64,000 nt of DNA from Cloacibacillus evryensis DSM 19522 (GTDB lineage Bacteria > Synergistota > Synergistia > Synergistales > Synergistaceae). The stretch spans positions 1,198,501 to 1,262,500 of the forward strand of contig NZ_KK073872.1 in assembly GCF_000585335.1 (NCBI RefSeq). Reading direction: 5' to 3'. Shown here in pieces: positions 15,920-24,399 of this stretch. Each line of letters opens with the position of its first letter. Position 1 is the first letter of the stretch. The position numbers and the translations under genes are program-made. The notes below the pieces were generated by a model, which searched no databases, had not been told where the DNA came from, and was given only the letters and a program-made list of their open reading frames with translations.

Positions 15920-16468
15920 ATGAAAAAATCATTTTTTGCGATTGCCGCCCTCGTCGCGCTGACGATCTTAACGGCAGAGAGGGCTTTTGCCGCCCCCTCC
16001 GACAACGCCCCTGACGTCTCGGAGCTTCTTGACGCGCGCCAGGCCGACGTGTGGGTAGAGGGCGAGCGCCTCGGCGACCTGGTGATCGGCGCGCGCGGCG
16101 CGATACAGATGATCTACGTCGACGAACAGCTGTCGCGCGCGATCACCGCCGACAGCCGCCTTCAGGACTGGGTCTACGATATGGCGCAGTATTACGGGAC
16201 GGACGCGACCAGAAAAAAGAGACTGTTTATCGCTCACATCGACGTATACAAGCCGTGGGATTTTGACTATACACAAATATTCGTCGGCGATTATCACTTA
16301 CAGAAGGGCGACGTGCTCTCCCCGAGCATGACGAATCCGTTCGGCCCGCAGCCGTCGAAGAGCGACGGTTTCTTTGCCTTTGTCGTCCCCGCCTCGGCGG
16401 CCAAAGCCGGCGCGGAGATAAAGATCGGTTATGGAGATGATTCGGAGACATGGAAAGTACCGAAATAA
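15920..16468 (+). CDS. Exported protein of unknown function
   Basis: The 182-aa protein has a clear signal peptide (MKKSFFAIAALVALTILTAE, probable cut after AFA near residue 24). The mature part is soluble and mixed, with phrases such as YKPWDFDYTQIFVGDYHL; I see no cysteines or known catalytic motif and do not recognise a family. GAAGGAAGG precedes the ATG. The next gene starts inside its last 19 bases, so it shares a transcript with the zinc-ribbon protein and tsaD. Confidence 0.7.
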   Translation: MKKSFFAIAALVALTILTAERAFAAPSDNAPDVSELLDARQADVWVEGERLGDLVIGARGAIQMIYVDEQLSRAITADSRLQDWVYDMAQYYGTDATRKKRLFIAHIDVYKPWDFDYTQIFVGDYHLQKGDVLSPSMTNPFGPQPSKSDGFFAFVVPASAAKAGAEIKIGYGDDSETWKVPK

Positions 16469-16647
16469 AGGCCTCGCACACATATAAGTGCGCCGAATGC
16501 GGCCTCGTTTTTGAGACGGAAAACTTTGCCGAAAGGTGTCCCCGTTGCCGCTGCCGCGTGCTCATCCACAAAAGCGGCGAAATGCGCCGCGCGAAGAGCT
16601 GTAACTGCGGCGGAAACTGTGCCGGCTGCGGAGGCTGTTCGCACTGA
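16450..16647 (+). CDS. Small zinc-ribbon protein
   Basis: A 65-aa protein with CAECGLVFE and CPRCRCR knuckles (two CxxC pairs about 17 residues apart), the pattern of FmdB-like or rubredoxin-like zinc ribbons. It ends in a cysteine/glycine-rich tail (CNCGGNCAGCGGCSH) that could bind further metal. It overlaps the upstream gene by 19 nt and tsaD by 1 nt (TGATGG). The role is unknown; translational coupling to tsaD suggests a housekeeping function. Confidence 0.75.
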   Translation: MESTEIKASHTYKCAECGLVFETENFAERCPRCRCRVLIHKSGEMRRAKSCNCGGNCAGCGGCSH

Positions 16648-17678
16648 TGGCGGAGGAGAGAGATAGGTTCCTGACCCTCGGCATCGAAACCAGCTGCGAC
16701 GACACCGCTCTCGCCGTCCTTGAGGGCGGACATAATGTCCTTGCTGAAGCCATATCGAGCCAGATAGATTCCCACAGCGCTTATGGAGGGGTGGTGCCGG
16801 AGCTCGCCTCGCGTATGCACCAGGAGGCGATACTGCCGCTGCTTGAACGCGTGCTCGCCGGGGCTGGGATCGCGGAGCCGGCGCGGGAGCTGGACCTTAT
16901 CGCCGTCACCTCCGGCCCCGGGCTGATGGGTTCCCTGCTCGTCGGCGTGATGACGGCAAAGGCGCTCTCGCAGGGCTGGGGCGTGCCGCTGATCGGGGTC
17001 AACCATCTGGAGGGGCATATCTTCGCGAACGCCGCCGTATCCGAAGCGCTGAAGCCGCCCTTCATCTCGCTGATAGTTTCCGGCGGCCATACCGAAGTGG
17101 TGCTCGTCCGCGCCTTCGGAGACTACGAGCTGCTCGGCTCCACGCGTGACGACGCCGCCGGGGAGGCCTACGACAAAGTCTCCAAAGTGCTTGGGCTCGG
17201 GTATCCGGGCGGCCCGGTCATCGACCGGCTCGCCGCCGGAGGAGATCCCCGCGCCTTCGCGCTGCCGCTGCCGCTTGCCTCCACAAAAGAGATAGAATTC
17301 AGCTTCAGCGGCCTCAAAACCGCCGCGATGACGCTCATCGGTGACAAGACCGCGCTCGGCGAGGAATTTCCGCTGGCGGACATCTGCGCCTCGTTTCAAA
17401 AGGCTGTGGTCGACAGCCTGCTCGTGAAAATAAAACTGGCGGTCAACCGCACCGGGGTGAAACGTCTCACCGTATCCGGCGGGGTCGCCGCGAATTCCGG
17501 GCTGCGCGCCGCCCTGGCGGAATATTCGCGCGCAAAAGGCGTGGAGCTCTTTCTGCCGCCGCGCGGGATGTGCACCGACAACGCGGTGATGATCGCCGCC
17601 GCCGGCTATAACTCCTACATGCGCGGGAACCGCTCCGGCCTGCGTCTCTCGCCGAATCCCTCGTGGAGCATCTGGTAA
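16647..17678 (+). CDS. tsaD: tRNA N6-adenosine threonylcarbamoyltransferase
   Basis: TsaD transfers threonylcarbamoyl to A37 of ANN-decoding tRNAs, working with TsaB and TsaE. The start GIETSCDDT (12-20), the iron-binding H120-x3-H124 (NHLEGH) and a C-terminal SGGVAANSGLR segment are all present; 343 aa is the usual length. The start overlaps the preceding stop. The gene converges on a hipA remnant through a shared hairpin. Confidence 0.95.
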   Translation: MAEERDRFLTLGIETSCDDTALAVLEGGHNVLAEAISSQIDSHSAYGGVVPELASRMHQEAILPLLERVLAGAGIAEPARELDLIAVTSGPGLMGSLLVGVMTAKALSQGWGVPLIGVNHLEGHIFANAAVSEALKPPFISLIVSGGHTEVVLVRAFGDYELLGSTRDDAAGEAYDKVSKVLGLGYPGGPVIDRLAAGGDPRAFALPLPLASTKEIEFSFSGLKTAAMTLIGDKTALGEEFPLADICASFQKAVVDSLLVKIKLAVNRTGVKRLTVSGGVAANSGLRAALAEYSRAKGVELFLPPRGMCTDNAVMIAAAGYNSYMRGNRSGLRLSPNPSWSIW

Positions 17679-17686
17679 AAAATATT

Positions 17687-17742
17687 ATACCCGATAGGTT
17701 ATAAAAACAGTTTAAACGAGTGTTTTATACCCTGTCGGGTAG
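17687..17742 (+). terminator. Bidirectional terminator between tsaD and the hipA remnant
   Basis: A 20-nt imperfect inverted repeat (TATACCCGATAGGTTATAAA with TTTATACCCTGTCGGGTA, two positions unpaired) sits between the convergent genes. A/T runs flank both sides. The hipA stop codon lies inside the right arm. Confidence 0.6.
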
Positions 17743-18324
17743 AATTTTTAACCTTGCCGCGCGGGCGGCGATCAGCTCCCGATATTGACAGCGTTTCTCC
17801 TCCGGCAGGAAGCTCCGCTCTATGAGGTCGAGCATCGCGGGGAGCCGTTTTGCGAATCGGGCCGCCGCCCTTTTGTAATGCTTTTCGTTCAGCCCCGCCG
17901 ACTCGGTAAACTTAAGGAAATCGGCCTCTTTAAAATTGCTCTTTTTGCCGTTCATCGGCATGGCAAACTCCTCGGGGTCGTCCTTTGCGGGAATGACCAG
18001 CCGTGTTGAGAGCAAATCGTAGGCGGGAGCGAGCCTCCTTTCTCCTCCGTCGTAAATAAGCGAAAAATTTTTCAGGTGCATATCGCTGTTGCCGGTGAGG
18101 AAGATAAAGACCGCCGTGTCAAGCAGAATGGAGAGGTCGTAGCCCGGTGCCGCGGAATAACGGCGCAGATTCTTCGCGACAAGCTCCATTGATCCCCGGT
18201 ATTTATTTTCCGTCATATGCTCCGTGATCTGGCAGAAATCTTCCATGTGCCTCAGCCTCTTTTTGGCTTCATACCTTTTTATGCCGGCTCTGTCCATCAT
18301 AAAATCATAAAATAGGGGTTGCAA
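17725..18324 (-). pseudogene. C-terminal remnant of a HipA-like Ser/Thr kinase
   Basis: The 199-aa frame matches the C-terminal lobe of HipA toxins: HMEDFCQITEHMTENKYRGS, the catalytic-loop GNSDMHLKN with Asp, His, Lys and Asn, and APAYDLLST. The whole N-terminal lobe, including the ATP-binding loop and the autophosphorylated serine region, is absent. Upstream the frame closes at a TAA (18346-18348) inside the rex promoter. The first codon is only a TTG with no ribosome site, and no hipB is adjacent. It is therefore most likely a truncated, inactive copy. Confidence 0.75.
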
Positions 18325-18354
18325 AATCTCACTATCGATATATAATTATCGATA
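18319..18354 (+). promoter_or_regulatory. rex promoter with two TATCGATA operators framing the -10 box
   Basis: TTGCAA and TATAAT are 16 bp apart. The -10 box is flanked exactly on both sides by the self-complementary octamer TATCGATA (18333-18340 and 18347-18354). Such symmetry around a -10 element indicates a repressor site. It does not resemble the known Rex consensus, so a different regulator is likely. Confidence 0.65.
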
Positions 18355-18387
18355 ATGAAATAAAGCAGAACTTTGGAGGGCAAGCCG

Positions 18388-19044
18388 GTGCCAAATACAA
18401 AACCTTTAAGCATATCACGACAATCATTGCAGCGCATGCCGCTCTACCTTGAGCATCTCAAGAAGCTGCGCGCCGACGGCAGCAGCCATGTGTCGGCGGC
18501 CTTTCTCGCGGCGGAGCTGGGGCTCCACCCGGTACAGGTGAGGAAGGATCTCGCCGCGGTCTCAAAGGTCGACGGCAACCCGCGCGTTGGCTTCGCGCTC
18601 GAAGGGCTGATCGAGGATATGGCGGAGTTTCTCGGCTGCAAAAATGCCCACGAGGCGGTCGTCGCCGGCGTGGGGAACCTTGGACGCGCCCTTCTTTCAT
18701 ACAAAAACTTCGACCGTTACGGCCTTTCGATCATCGCCGGCTTTGACAGCGACCCCGCAATTATCGGGACGACGGTCCACGACAAAGAGATCTTCAACGT
18801 GTCGCGGCTTTCCGAACTCTGCGGCCGCTTCGCGGTCCATATCGGCATCATCACGGCCCCCGCGCAGTTCGCCCAGGATATCTGCGACGCGATGGTGCTC
18901 GGCGGCATCAAGGCGATCTGGAACTTCGCCCCCGTACACCTCAATATTCCCGACGATGTGATAATAACGAACGAAAACCTCGCAGCCTCGTTCGCGGCGC
19001 TGTCAAGCAGGCTGCGCCAGCGCGGGGAAGGTCTTGGCGTATGA
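18388..19044 (+). CDS. rex: Redox-sensing transcriptional repressor Rex
   Basis: Rex senses the NADH/NAD+ ratio and represses fermentation and hydrogen genes when NAD+ is high. The N-terminal winged helix has GLHPVQVRKDLA. The Rossmann fold with GVGNLGRALLSY and the C-terminal domain-swap helix follow. A GTG start at 18388 with GGAGG 8 nt upstream gives 218 aa, the normal length. A Rex-box-like sequence occurs 270 bp downstream, at 19315. The hydrogenase and glycine operons in this window are plausible targets. Confidence 0.93.
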   Translation: MPNTKPLSISRQSLQRMPLYLEHLKKLRADGSSHVSAAFLAAELGLHPVQVRKDLAAVSKVDGNPRVGFALEGLIEDMAEFLGCKNAHEAVVAGVGNLGRALLSYKNFDRYGLSIIAGFDSDPAIIGTTVHDKEIFNVSRLSELCGRFAVHIGIITAPAQFAQDICDAMVLGGIKAIWNFAPVHLNIPDDVIITNENLAASFAALSSRLRQRGEGLGV

Positions 19045-19091
19045 GTCTGTATTCATAGCCGCTTAGTCAGTGTTTTCTGGTAAGCTCCATT

Positions 19092-19130
19092 GCCCGGCGC
19101 CGGTAAAAGTTTTCCCGGCGCCGGGCTTTT
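19092..19130 (+). terminator. rex terminator
   Basis: A perfect 12-bp GC-rich stem GCCCGGCGCCGG / CCGGCGCCGGGC with an 11-nt loop, followed by TTTT. The rest of the 378-bp gap between rex and the next gene holds a small GTCCGT/ACGGAC hairpin near 19240, a Rex-box-like palindrome at 19315, and no ORF I can support. Confidence 0.8.
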
Positions 19131-19314
19131 CTCTATCCCGAGATGTCCGGCCCTGATCGATACGTCTTTCTCACGATGCCGCGGAATGTTTCCTGATAAA
19201 CCGCGGTCCTTGTGGGCCTTTTGACCTTTGAACAGGGAAGTCCGTGCTTTTTACGGACCTATCAATTTATATAACACTGTATGCAATAATCCCCACTACG
19301 CAAAAAAGAATTAC

Positions 19315-19332
19315 TTGTTACAATTTTAACAA
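19315..19332 (+). promoter_or_regulatory. Rex-box-like operator
   Basis: TTGTTAC-AATT-TTAACAA matches the clostridial-type Rex pattern TTGTTAA-N4-TTAACAA in 13 of 14 fixed positions. It lies about 90 bp before the SGNH hydrolase gene, upstream of a TTATAC/TATACC -10-like sequence (19351-19357). Confidence 0.55.
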
Positions 19333-19422
19333 AGAGGATTTGTGGCGTAATTATACCGAACATGTTAGTCTGCGCTCCGCTTTTTAGCACGGCCGCAGAC
19401 ATGAAAAAACGGAGGGGCAGCC

Positions 19423-20019
19423 ATGAAAATTGTGTGCTTGGGATGCAGTCTTACCGCCGGCTACGGCGTCAGCCGGGAGGATAGCTGGGTAGGTATTCTC
19501 TCCAGGACGACGTGTGATACGTGGATCAACGCCGGCATCTGCGGCGACACTACCGGCGGCATGTTGGCACGGCTTGGGGAAAGCGTTTTTTCCCATTCGC
19601 CCGACAGCGCGCTGCTGATGGGCGGGATCAACGATATTCTCGCCTCCGGCTCCTGGGATTGCGCCAGAGCGAACATGATGGCTATGGTACATCAGTGCGT
19701 CGCCCGGGGTATCCGTCCCATCGTCGGCATCCACATCCCCCTTTACCCTCAGACGCCGCACCCGTACGGATCATTTTTGAATTTTACGCTCGTGGCGGAG
19801 CAGGCGCAGGCTTATGCCGGCTGGCTTCGCCTTTTCGCCGGAGGACTCCGGCTGCGGACGATAGATTTCGGCAGAGCTTATGAAGCCTACATCGGTGAAT
19901 CAGGCTGGAGCAGGGCGTATCTGCCGGACGGGCTTCACCCGTCCGTGGAAGGGAATCGCGTCATGGCCGATACGGCGGCGCGGCAGCGGTTTTTGCATCA
20001 AAATCCCGGAAATACATAA
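19423..20019 (+). CDS. SGNH/GDSL-family lipase/esterase
   Basis: A 198-aa cytoplasmic hydrolase with all SGNH blocks: GCSLTAG (nucleophile Ser 9), GDTTGGMLARL (Gly 41 region), GGIND (Asn 70) and DGLHP (Asp 169, His 172). Substrates of this family range from acyl esters to acylated lipids and cannot be predicted here. The start has GGAGGGG just upstream. It stands alone between rex and the glycine-cleavage genes, behind a Rex-box-like palindrome. Confidence 0.85.
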   Translation: MKIVCLGCSLTAGYGVSREDSWVGILSRTTCDTWINAGICGDTTGGMLARLGESVFSHSPDSALLMGGINDILASGSWDCARANMMAMVHQCVARGIRPIVGIHIPLYPQTPHPYGSFLNFTLVAEQAQAYAGWLRLFAGGLRLRTIDFGRAYEAYIGESGWSRAYLPDGLHPSVEGNRVMADTAARQRFLHQNPGNT

Positions 20020-20028
20020 GGTGAATAT

Positions 20029-20056
20029 ATCCGTTAAACGGATGATATTTAATATC
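20029..20056 (+). promoter_or_regulatory. Two adjacent perfect palindromes upstream of gcvT
   Basis: ATCCGTTAAACGGAT (20029-20043) and GATATTTAATATC (20044-20056) are both perfect odd-length palindromes lying back to back, 47-74 bp before the gcvT start. No riboswitch-like glycine aptamer is recognisable in the 83-nt gap. Protein-binding operators are the simplest reading. Confidence 0.5.
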
Positions 20057-20102
20057 TCTATTGAGTTGCAACAGATAAAAATATTTAAGGAGGAAAAAAG
20101 TT

Positions 20103-21194
20103 ATGGAACACAAGACCGCTTTGTACGATCGTCATGTAGAGCTGGGGGGAAAGATGGTTCCTTTCGCCGGATATATGCTGCCGGTCCAGTTCAAAAAAGG
20201 TATTCTTGAGGAACATATGATCGTCCGCGAGCACGTCGGCATGTTTGACTGCAGCCACATGGGCGAGGCGCGCCTGGACGGGCCCGACGCCCTTAAGAAC
20301 GTCAACAATCTCTTCAGCAACAGCTTTGACAGCATGAAGGACGGCAGCTGCCGGTATTCTATCATGCTTTACGAGGACGGCGGCTGCATCGACGACCTGA
20401 TCGTCTACCGCCGCAGTCAGGACAGCTACTACGTGATCATCAACGCCTCCAACGCGGCGAAGGACGTAGGCTGGATACGCGATCATCTCATCGGCGACGT
20501 CAAACTGACCGACATGTGCGACGGCTACTCGCAGATCGCGGTGCAGGGCCCCGAGGCGCTGAAGATGAACAGCATTATCAGCGGCTCCCCGCTTCCGGAA
20601 AAGTATTACACGTTTACGGAGCATGTGATCATCGCCGGAGTGGACTGCTTTATCTCCCGCACGGGTTACACCGGATCGTTCGGCTACGAGCTCTTCATGC
20701 CCAACGAGGGCGCCGTCGCGGTATGGAACGCACTGCTTGAGATCGGCGTCGAACCCTGCGGATTGGGTTCGCGCGACACGCTGCGCACAGAGGCGGCGCT
20801 CCCGCTCTACGGACACGAGATCACCGAAGTTATCGACCCGCTGACGGCCGGCCTCAATTTCGCCGTCAAGATGGACAAGCCGGACTTCATCGGCAAGTCG
20901 GGGCTCGTCAAGCGCGGAACGCCTACGAAGAAACGCGTCGGCATTAAGGTGGTCGGCCGCGGCGTCATACGCGACCATCAGGACGTGTACGATGGCGACA
21001 AGCTGGTCGGCTTCGTCTCTTCCGGCACGTTCATGGCATGGATAAACGCAAGCGCCGGCATGGCCTTTGTGGAGCCGGACGTAGCGGTCGAAGGCAAGCG
21101 CCTCGAAGTCGACGTCCGCGGCAGGAGAGTCCCCGTCGAGGTCGTCCCGCTGCCCTTCTACAACACGGCGCGCGAAGTTCCCGTTCTTAAGTAA
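20103..21194 (+). CDS. gcvT: Glycine cleavage system T protein (aminomethyltransferase)
   Basis: GcvT moves the methylene group from aminomethyl-lipoyl GcvH to tetrahydrofolate, releasing ammonia. The opening HKTALYDRHVELGGKMVPFAGYMLPVQF, the MFDCSHMGE segment and GGCIDDLIVYR with the catalytic Asp are family hallmarks; 363 aa is normal. AAGGAGG lies 9 nt before the ATG. First gene of gcvT-gcvH-gcvPA-gcvPB-lplA-lpdA, a complete glycine cleavage operon. Confidence 0.96.
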   Translation: MEHKTALYDRHVELGGKMVPFAGYMLPVQFKKGILEEHMIVREHVGMFDCSHMGEARLDGPDALKNVNNLFSNSFDSMKDGSCRYSIMLYEDGGCIDDLIVYRRSQDSYYVIINASNAAKDVGWIRDHLIGDVKLTDMCDGYSQIAVQGPEALKMNSIISGSPLPEKYYTFTEHVIIAGVDCFISRTGYTGSFGYELFMPNEGAVAVWNALLEIGVEPCGLGSRDTLRTEAALPLYGHEITEVIDPLTAGLNFAVKMDKPDFIGKSGLVKRGTPTKKRVGIKVVGRGVIRDHQDVYDGDKLVGFVSSGTFMAWINASAGMAFVEPDVAVEGKRLEVDVRGRRVPVEVVPLPFYNTAREVPVLK

Positions 21195-21229
21195 GAATTA
21201 TCGAATAAAAATCCAAGGAGGATATTACA

Positions 21230-21607
21230 ATGAATATTCAGAGCGATCTTAAGTACACGAAATCACACGAGTGGGTCAAAGACCTCGGCGGCAACTGCGC
21301 GCTTCTCGGCCTTGACGATTATGCCCAGGATCAGCTTGGCGAGCTCGTATTCATCAACCTGCCCGAAGTCGGCGACGAAGTGACGGCGGGAGAGGCTTTC
21401 GGCGACGTTGAAAGCGTAAAGGCCGTATCGGACGTATTCTCCGGCGTTACCGGCAAAGTTGCCGAGGCCAACGCGGAGCTGGCCGACAAACCCCAGAAGG
21501 TCAATGAGGACCCGTTCGGCGCCTGGCTTATCAAGGTCGAGGATATCACGGCCTACGGAGATCTGATGGACGCGAAAGAGTACGAAGCATACTGCGCATC
21601 GCTGTAA
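21230..21607 (+). CDS. gcvH: Glycine cleavage system H protein
   Basis: The lipoyl carrier shuttles the aminomethyl and reducing equivalents between GcvP, GcvT and the dihydrolipoyl dehydrogenase. The lipoylation site is Lys 64 in GDVESVKAVSDV. The 125-aa length and the HEWVKDLGGNCALLGLDDYAQ start are typical. A lipoate ligase gene in the same operon can charge it. Confidence 0.97.
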   Translation: MNIQSDLKYTKSHEWVKDLGGNCALLGLDDYAQDQLGELVFINLPEVGDEVTAGEAFGDVESVKAVSDVFSGVTGKVAEANAELADKPQKVNEDPFGAWLIKVEDITAYGDLMDAKEYEAYCASL

Positions 21608-21646
21608 ATATATTTCCGATAATTTGAGACAGAAAGGATGATATTT

Positions 21647-22969
21647 ATGGGCAGTTACGTCCCATCCACAATGGAACAGCGGCTTGAGATGCTCAAAGCC
21701 GTAGGCGTGGCCTCTTTCGACGAGCTGTACGCCGACGTTCCGGAGAGCATGCGCCTTAAAGAAGGCGCGCTGGACCTCCCCGATGGAATGTCCGAGATGG
21801 AAGTTCTGGCCCGCATGAAAGAAATGGCGGGCAAAAACAAGGTCTTCCCGTCCATTTTCCGCGGAGCCGGCGCCTACTGTCATTACATACCGTCGATAGT
21901 CAAACGCATAACCTCCAAAGAGGAGTTCGTTACGGCATACACTCCGTACCAGTCTGAGATCAGCCAGGGGATACTGCAGTCCATCTTCGAATATCAGACG
22001 ATGATCTGCGAGCTTACCGGCATGGACGCGTCAAACGCTTCCGTCTACGACGGCGCGACCGCGGCCGCCGAGGCTGCCGCCATGTGCCACGACCGCAAGC
22101 GCAGCAAAGTCGTCGTCTCCGGCGCGGCTCACCCCGACGTCATTAAGGTAATGCGGACATACTGCTTCGGCTCCAACTCGGAGTGCGTGGTCGTCCCCCC
22201 GAAAGACGGCGGAACTGACCTTGAGGCGCTGAAGGCGGCCATGGACGACGCGACGTCATGCGTCTATGTCCAGCAGCCGAGCTTCAGCGGGATACTTGAG
22301 GACTGCACTGCCGCGGCCGAAGCCGCGCACGCCGCCGGAGCCAAGTTCATCATGGGCATAAACCCCATCGCCGCGGCGATCGTAAAGACGCCGGCCGAAT
22401 GCGGAGCCGATATCGCCGTAGGCGAGGGACAGCCGCTCGGCATCCCGATGGGCTTCGGAGGACCGTACCTCGGTTTCATGGCCTGCACGGAAAAGATGCA
22501 GCGCAAGCTGCCGGGCCGCATCGTCGGACAGACCTCCGACGCCAAGGGGAACAGATGCTTCGTCCTGACGCTTCAGGCCCGCGAGCAGCATATCCGCCGC
22601 GAAAAAGCGTCCTCCAACATCTGCTCCAACGAGGCGCTCTGCGCCCTCACCGCGGCCGTATACATGGCCGTCATGGGCCCGGAGGGCATGCGGAAGACGG
22701 CCGAACAGTGCTTCGCGAAGGCGCACTATCTGGCCGCGAGGATCACATCGCTCCCCGGTTTCAAAATGGTCAATCCCGGCGAGTTCTTCCATGAATTTGT
22801 GACGACCTCTCCCGTCTGCGCGAAAAAGCTGCTCGACGCTCTCGAAGAGAAGGGCATCCTGGGCGGCCTCCCCGTAGAGGGCGGCATCCTGTGGTGCGCC
22901 ACCGAGATGAACGGCACGGAGCAGATAGAAGAGCTTGTTTCCGTACTTAAGGAGGTGTCGGGCAAATGA
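21647..22969 (+). CDS. gcvPA: Glycine dehydrogenase (decarboxylating) subunit 1
   Basis: First half of the split P protein, which decarboxylates glycine on PLP and passes the aminomethyl group to GcvH. The sequence MEQRLEMLKAVGVASFDELY, the FRGAGAYCHYIPSIV segment and GLPMGFGGPYLGF-like GIPMGFGGPYLG are diagnostic. The ATG at 21647 is preferred over 21638 because AAGGA lies 9 nt upstream. At 440 aa it has the length of the two-subunit type and overlaps gcvPB by 4 nt. Confidence 0.95.
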   Translation: MGSYVPSTMEQRLEMLKAVGVASFDELYADVPESMRLKEGALDLPDGMSEMEVLARMKEMAGKNKVFPSIFRGAGAYCHYIPSIVKRITSKEEFVTAYTPYQSEISQGILQSIFEYQTMICELTGMDASNASVYDGATAAAEAAAMCHDRKRSKVVVSGAAHPDVIKVMRTYCFGSNSECVVVPPKDGGTDLEALKAAMDDATSCVYVQQPSFSGILEDCTAAAEAAHAAGAKFIMGINPIAAAIVKTPAECGADIAVGEGQPLGIPMGFGGPYLGFMACTEKMQRKLPGRIVGQTSDAKGNRCFVLTLQAREQHIRREKASSNICSNEALCALTAAVYMAVMGPEGMRKTAEQCFAKAHYLAARITSLPGFKMVNPGEFFHEFVTTSPVCAKKLLDALEEKGILGGLPVEGGILWCATEMNGTEQIEELVSVLKEVSGK

Positions 22970-24399
22970 AGCTGATCTACGAAAGAAGCGTCCCCGGACG
23001 CGAAAGCGCGATCCTGCCTGCGAGCGCTCTGCCGTTCGGCGGTATCTCCGCCGGCATGAAGCGCGAGAAGCCCCTTCGCCTGCCGGAACTTTCCGAGGTG
23101 GACGTATGCCGTCACTATACCGCTTTGAACAAGCAGGTTTACGGCGTCAACTGCGGATTCTATCCCCTCGGATCCTGCACGATGAAGTATAACCCGGCCG
23201 TCAACGAAGAGGTCGCGGCGCTCCCCGGTTTCCAGAACATACACCCGCTGCAGCCGGAAGAGACTGTCCAGGGATGCCTTGAAGTCCTTGAGGCGCTCGG
23301 CAGCCGCCTCTGCGAGCTCGTGGGCATGGACGCCATGACGTTCCAGCCCGCCGCGGGCGCGCACGGCGAGTTCACCGGCCTGCTGCTTATAAAAGCCTAT
23401 CTGCGCGATAACGGCGGAGCGGCGAGGAACAAGATCATCGTTCCCGACTCCGCTCACGGAACGAATCCCGCCTCCACCTCCATGACGGGCTTCCAGATCG
23501 TGAACATCCCATCCGCCCAGGACGGCAGCGTCGACCTCGACGCGCTGCGCGCGGCGGTCGGCCCCGATACGGCCGGCCTGATGCTCACGAACCCGAACAC
23601 GCTCGGCATGTTTGACAAAAATATTCTTGAGATCACGCGCATCGTCCACGAAGCCGGCGGCCTCTGCTACTACGACGGTGCCAATATGAACGCCATCATG
23701 GGCACGGCGCGCCCCGGAGATATGGGCTTTGACGTCATCCACCTTAACCTGCACAAGACCTTCTCCACGCCTCACGGCGGAGGCGGTCCCGGAGCGGCGG
23801 CGGTCGGAGCCAAGGAGATACTTGCGAAGTATCTGCCGGGCCGTTCCGCCGTAAAGACGGAAACAGGCTACGCCTTTAAGGACGATCCCGCCTCCATCGG
23901 CGCGGTCCGTTCCTTCTACGGCAACTTCCTGGTCTGCGTCCGCGCGCTCTGCTACGTTCTTTCGCTCGGAGGCAAGGGCCTGCACGAAGCCTCGCAGAAC
24001 GCGGTGCTGAACGCAAATTACCTGCGCGTCCTGCTGAAGAAGCACTGCCCGACCTCCAACGAGGGCCTCTGTATGCACGAGTTCGTCCTGACGCTGGAAG
24101 AGCTGCATAAGGAAACGGGCGTTTCGGCGAGCGATCTGGCCAAGGGAATGCTGGACTGCGGCATGCACCCGCCGACGATGTACTTCCCGCTGATCGTCCA
24201 CGAGGCGCTGATGTTCGAGCCAACCGAGACGGAGACGAAGGATACGCTGGATGAGGCCGCGGAAGCCGTAATATCGCTTCTGAAAGAGGCGCGGAGCAAC
24301 CCCGAAGCGCTTCACAGCGCGCCCGTCACCACCCCGATCGGGCGTCCCGACGAAGTCGCCGCGGCGCGTACTCCTATCATCCGCTGCGCGTTAGACTGA
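22966..24399 (+). CDS. gcvPB: Glycine dehydrogenase (decarboxylating) subunit 2
   Basis: Second half of the P protein and the PLP-bearing subunit. The PLP lysine is Lys 264 in HLNLHKTFSTPHGGGG. FYPLGSCTMKYNP near residue 65 and AHGTNPAS near 163 are conserved. Length 477 aa. It overlaps gcvPA and lplA by a few bases, so the subunits are made together. Confidence 0.96.
   Translation: MKLIYERSVPGRESAILPASALPFGGISAGMKREKPLRLPELSEVDVCRHYTALNKQVYGVNCGFYPLGSCTMKYNPAVNEEVAALPGFQNIHPLQPEETVQGCLEVLEALGSRLCELVGMDAMTFQPAAGAHGEFTGLLLIKAYLRDNGGAARNKIIVPDSAHGTNPASTSMTGFQIVNIPSAQDGSVDLDALRAAVGPDTAGLMLTNPNTLGMFDKNILEITRIVHEAGGLCYYDGANMNAIMGTARPGDMGFDVIHLNLHKTFSTPHGGGGPGAAAVGAKEILAKYLPGRSAVKTETGYAFKDDPASIGAVRSFYGNFLVCVRALCYVLSLGGKGLHEASQNAVLNANYLRVLLKKHCPTSNEGLCMHEFVLTLEELHKETGVSASDLAKGMLDCGMHPPTMYFPLIVHEALMFEPTETETKDTLDEAAEAVISLLKEARSNPEALHSAPVTTPIGRPDEVAAARTPIIRCALD

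Noticed and set aside
20020-20102. A glycine riboswitch upstream of gcvT
   Set aside because: The 83-nt gap is too short for the aptamer and lacks its conserved core; only the two palindromes are visible.
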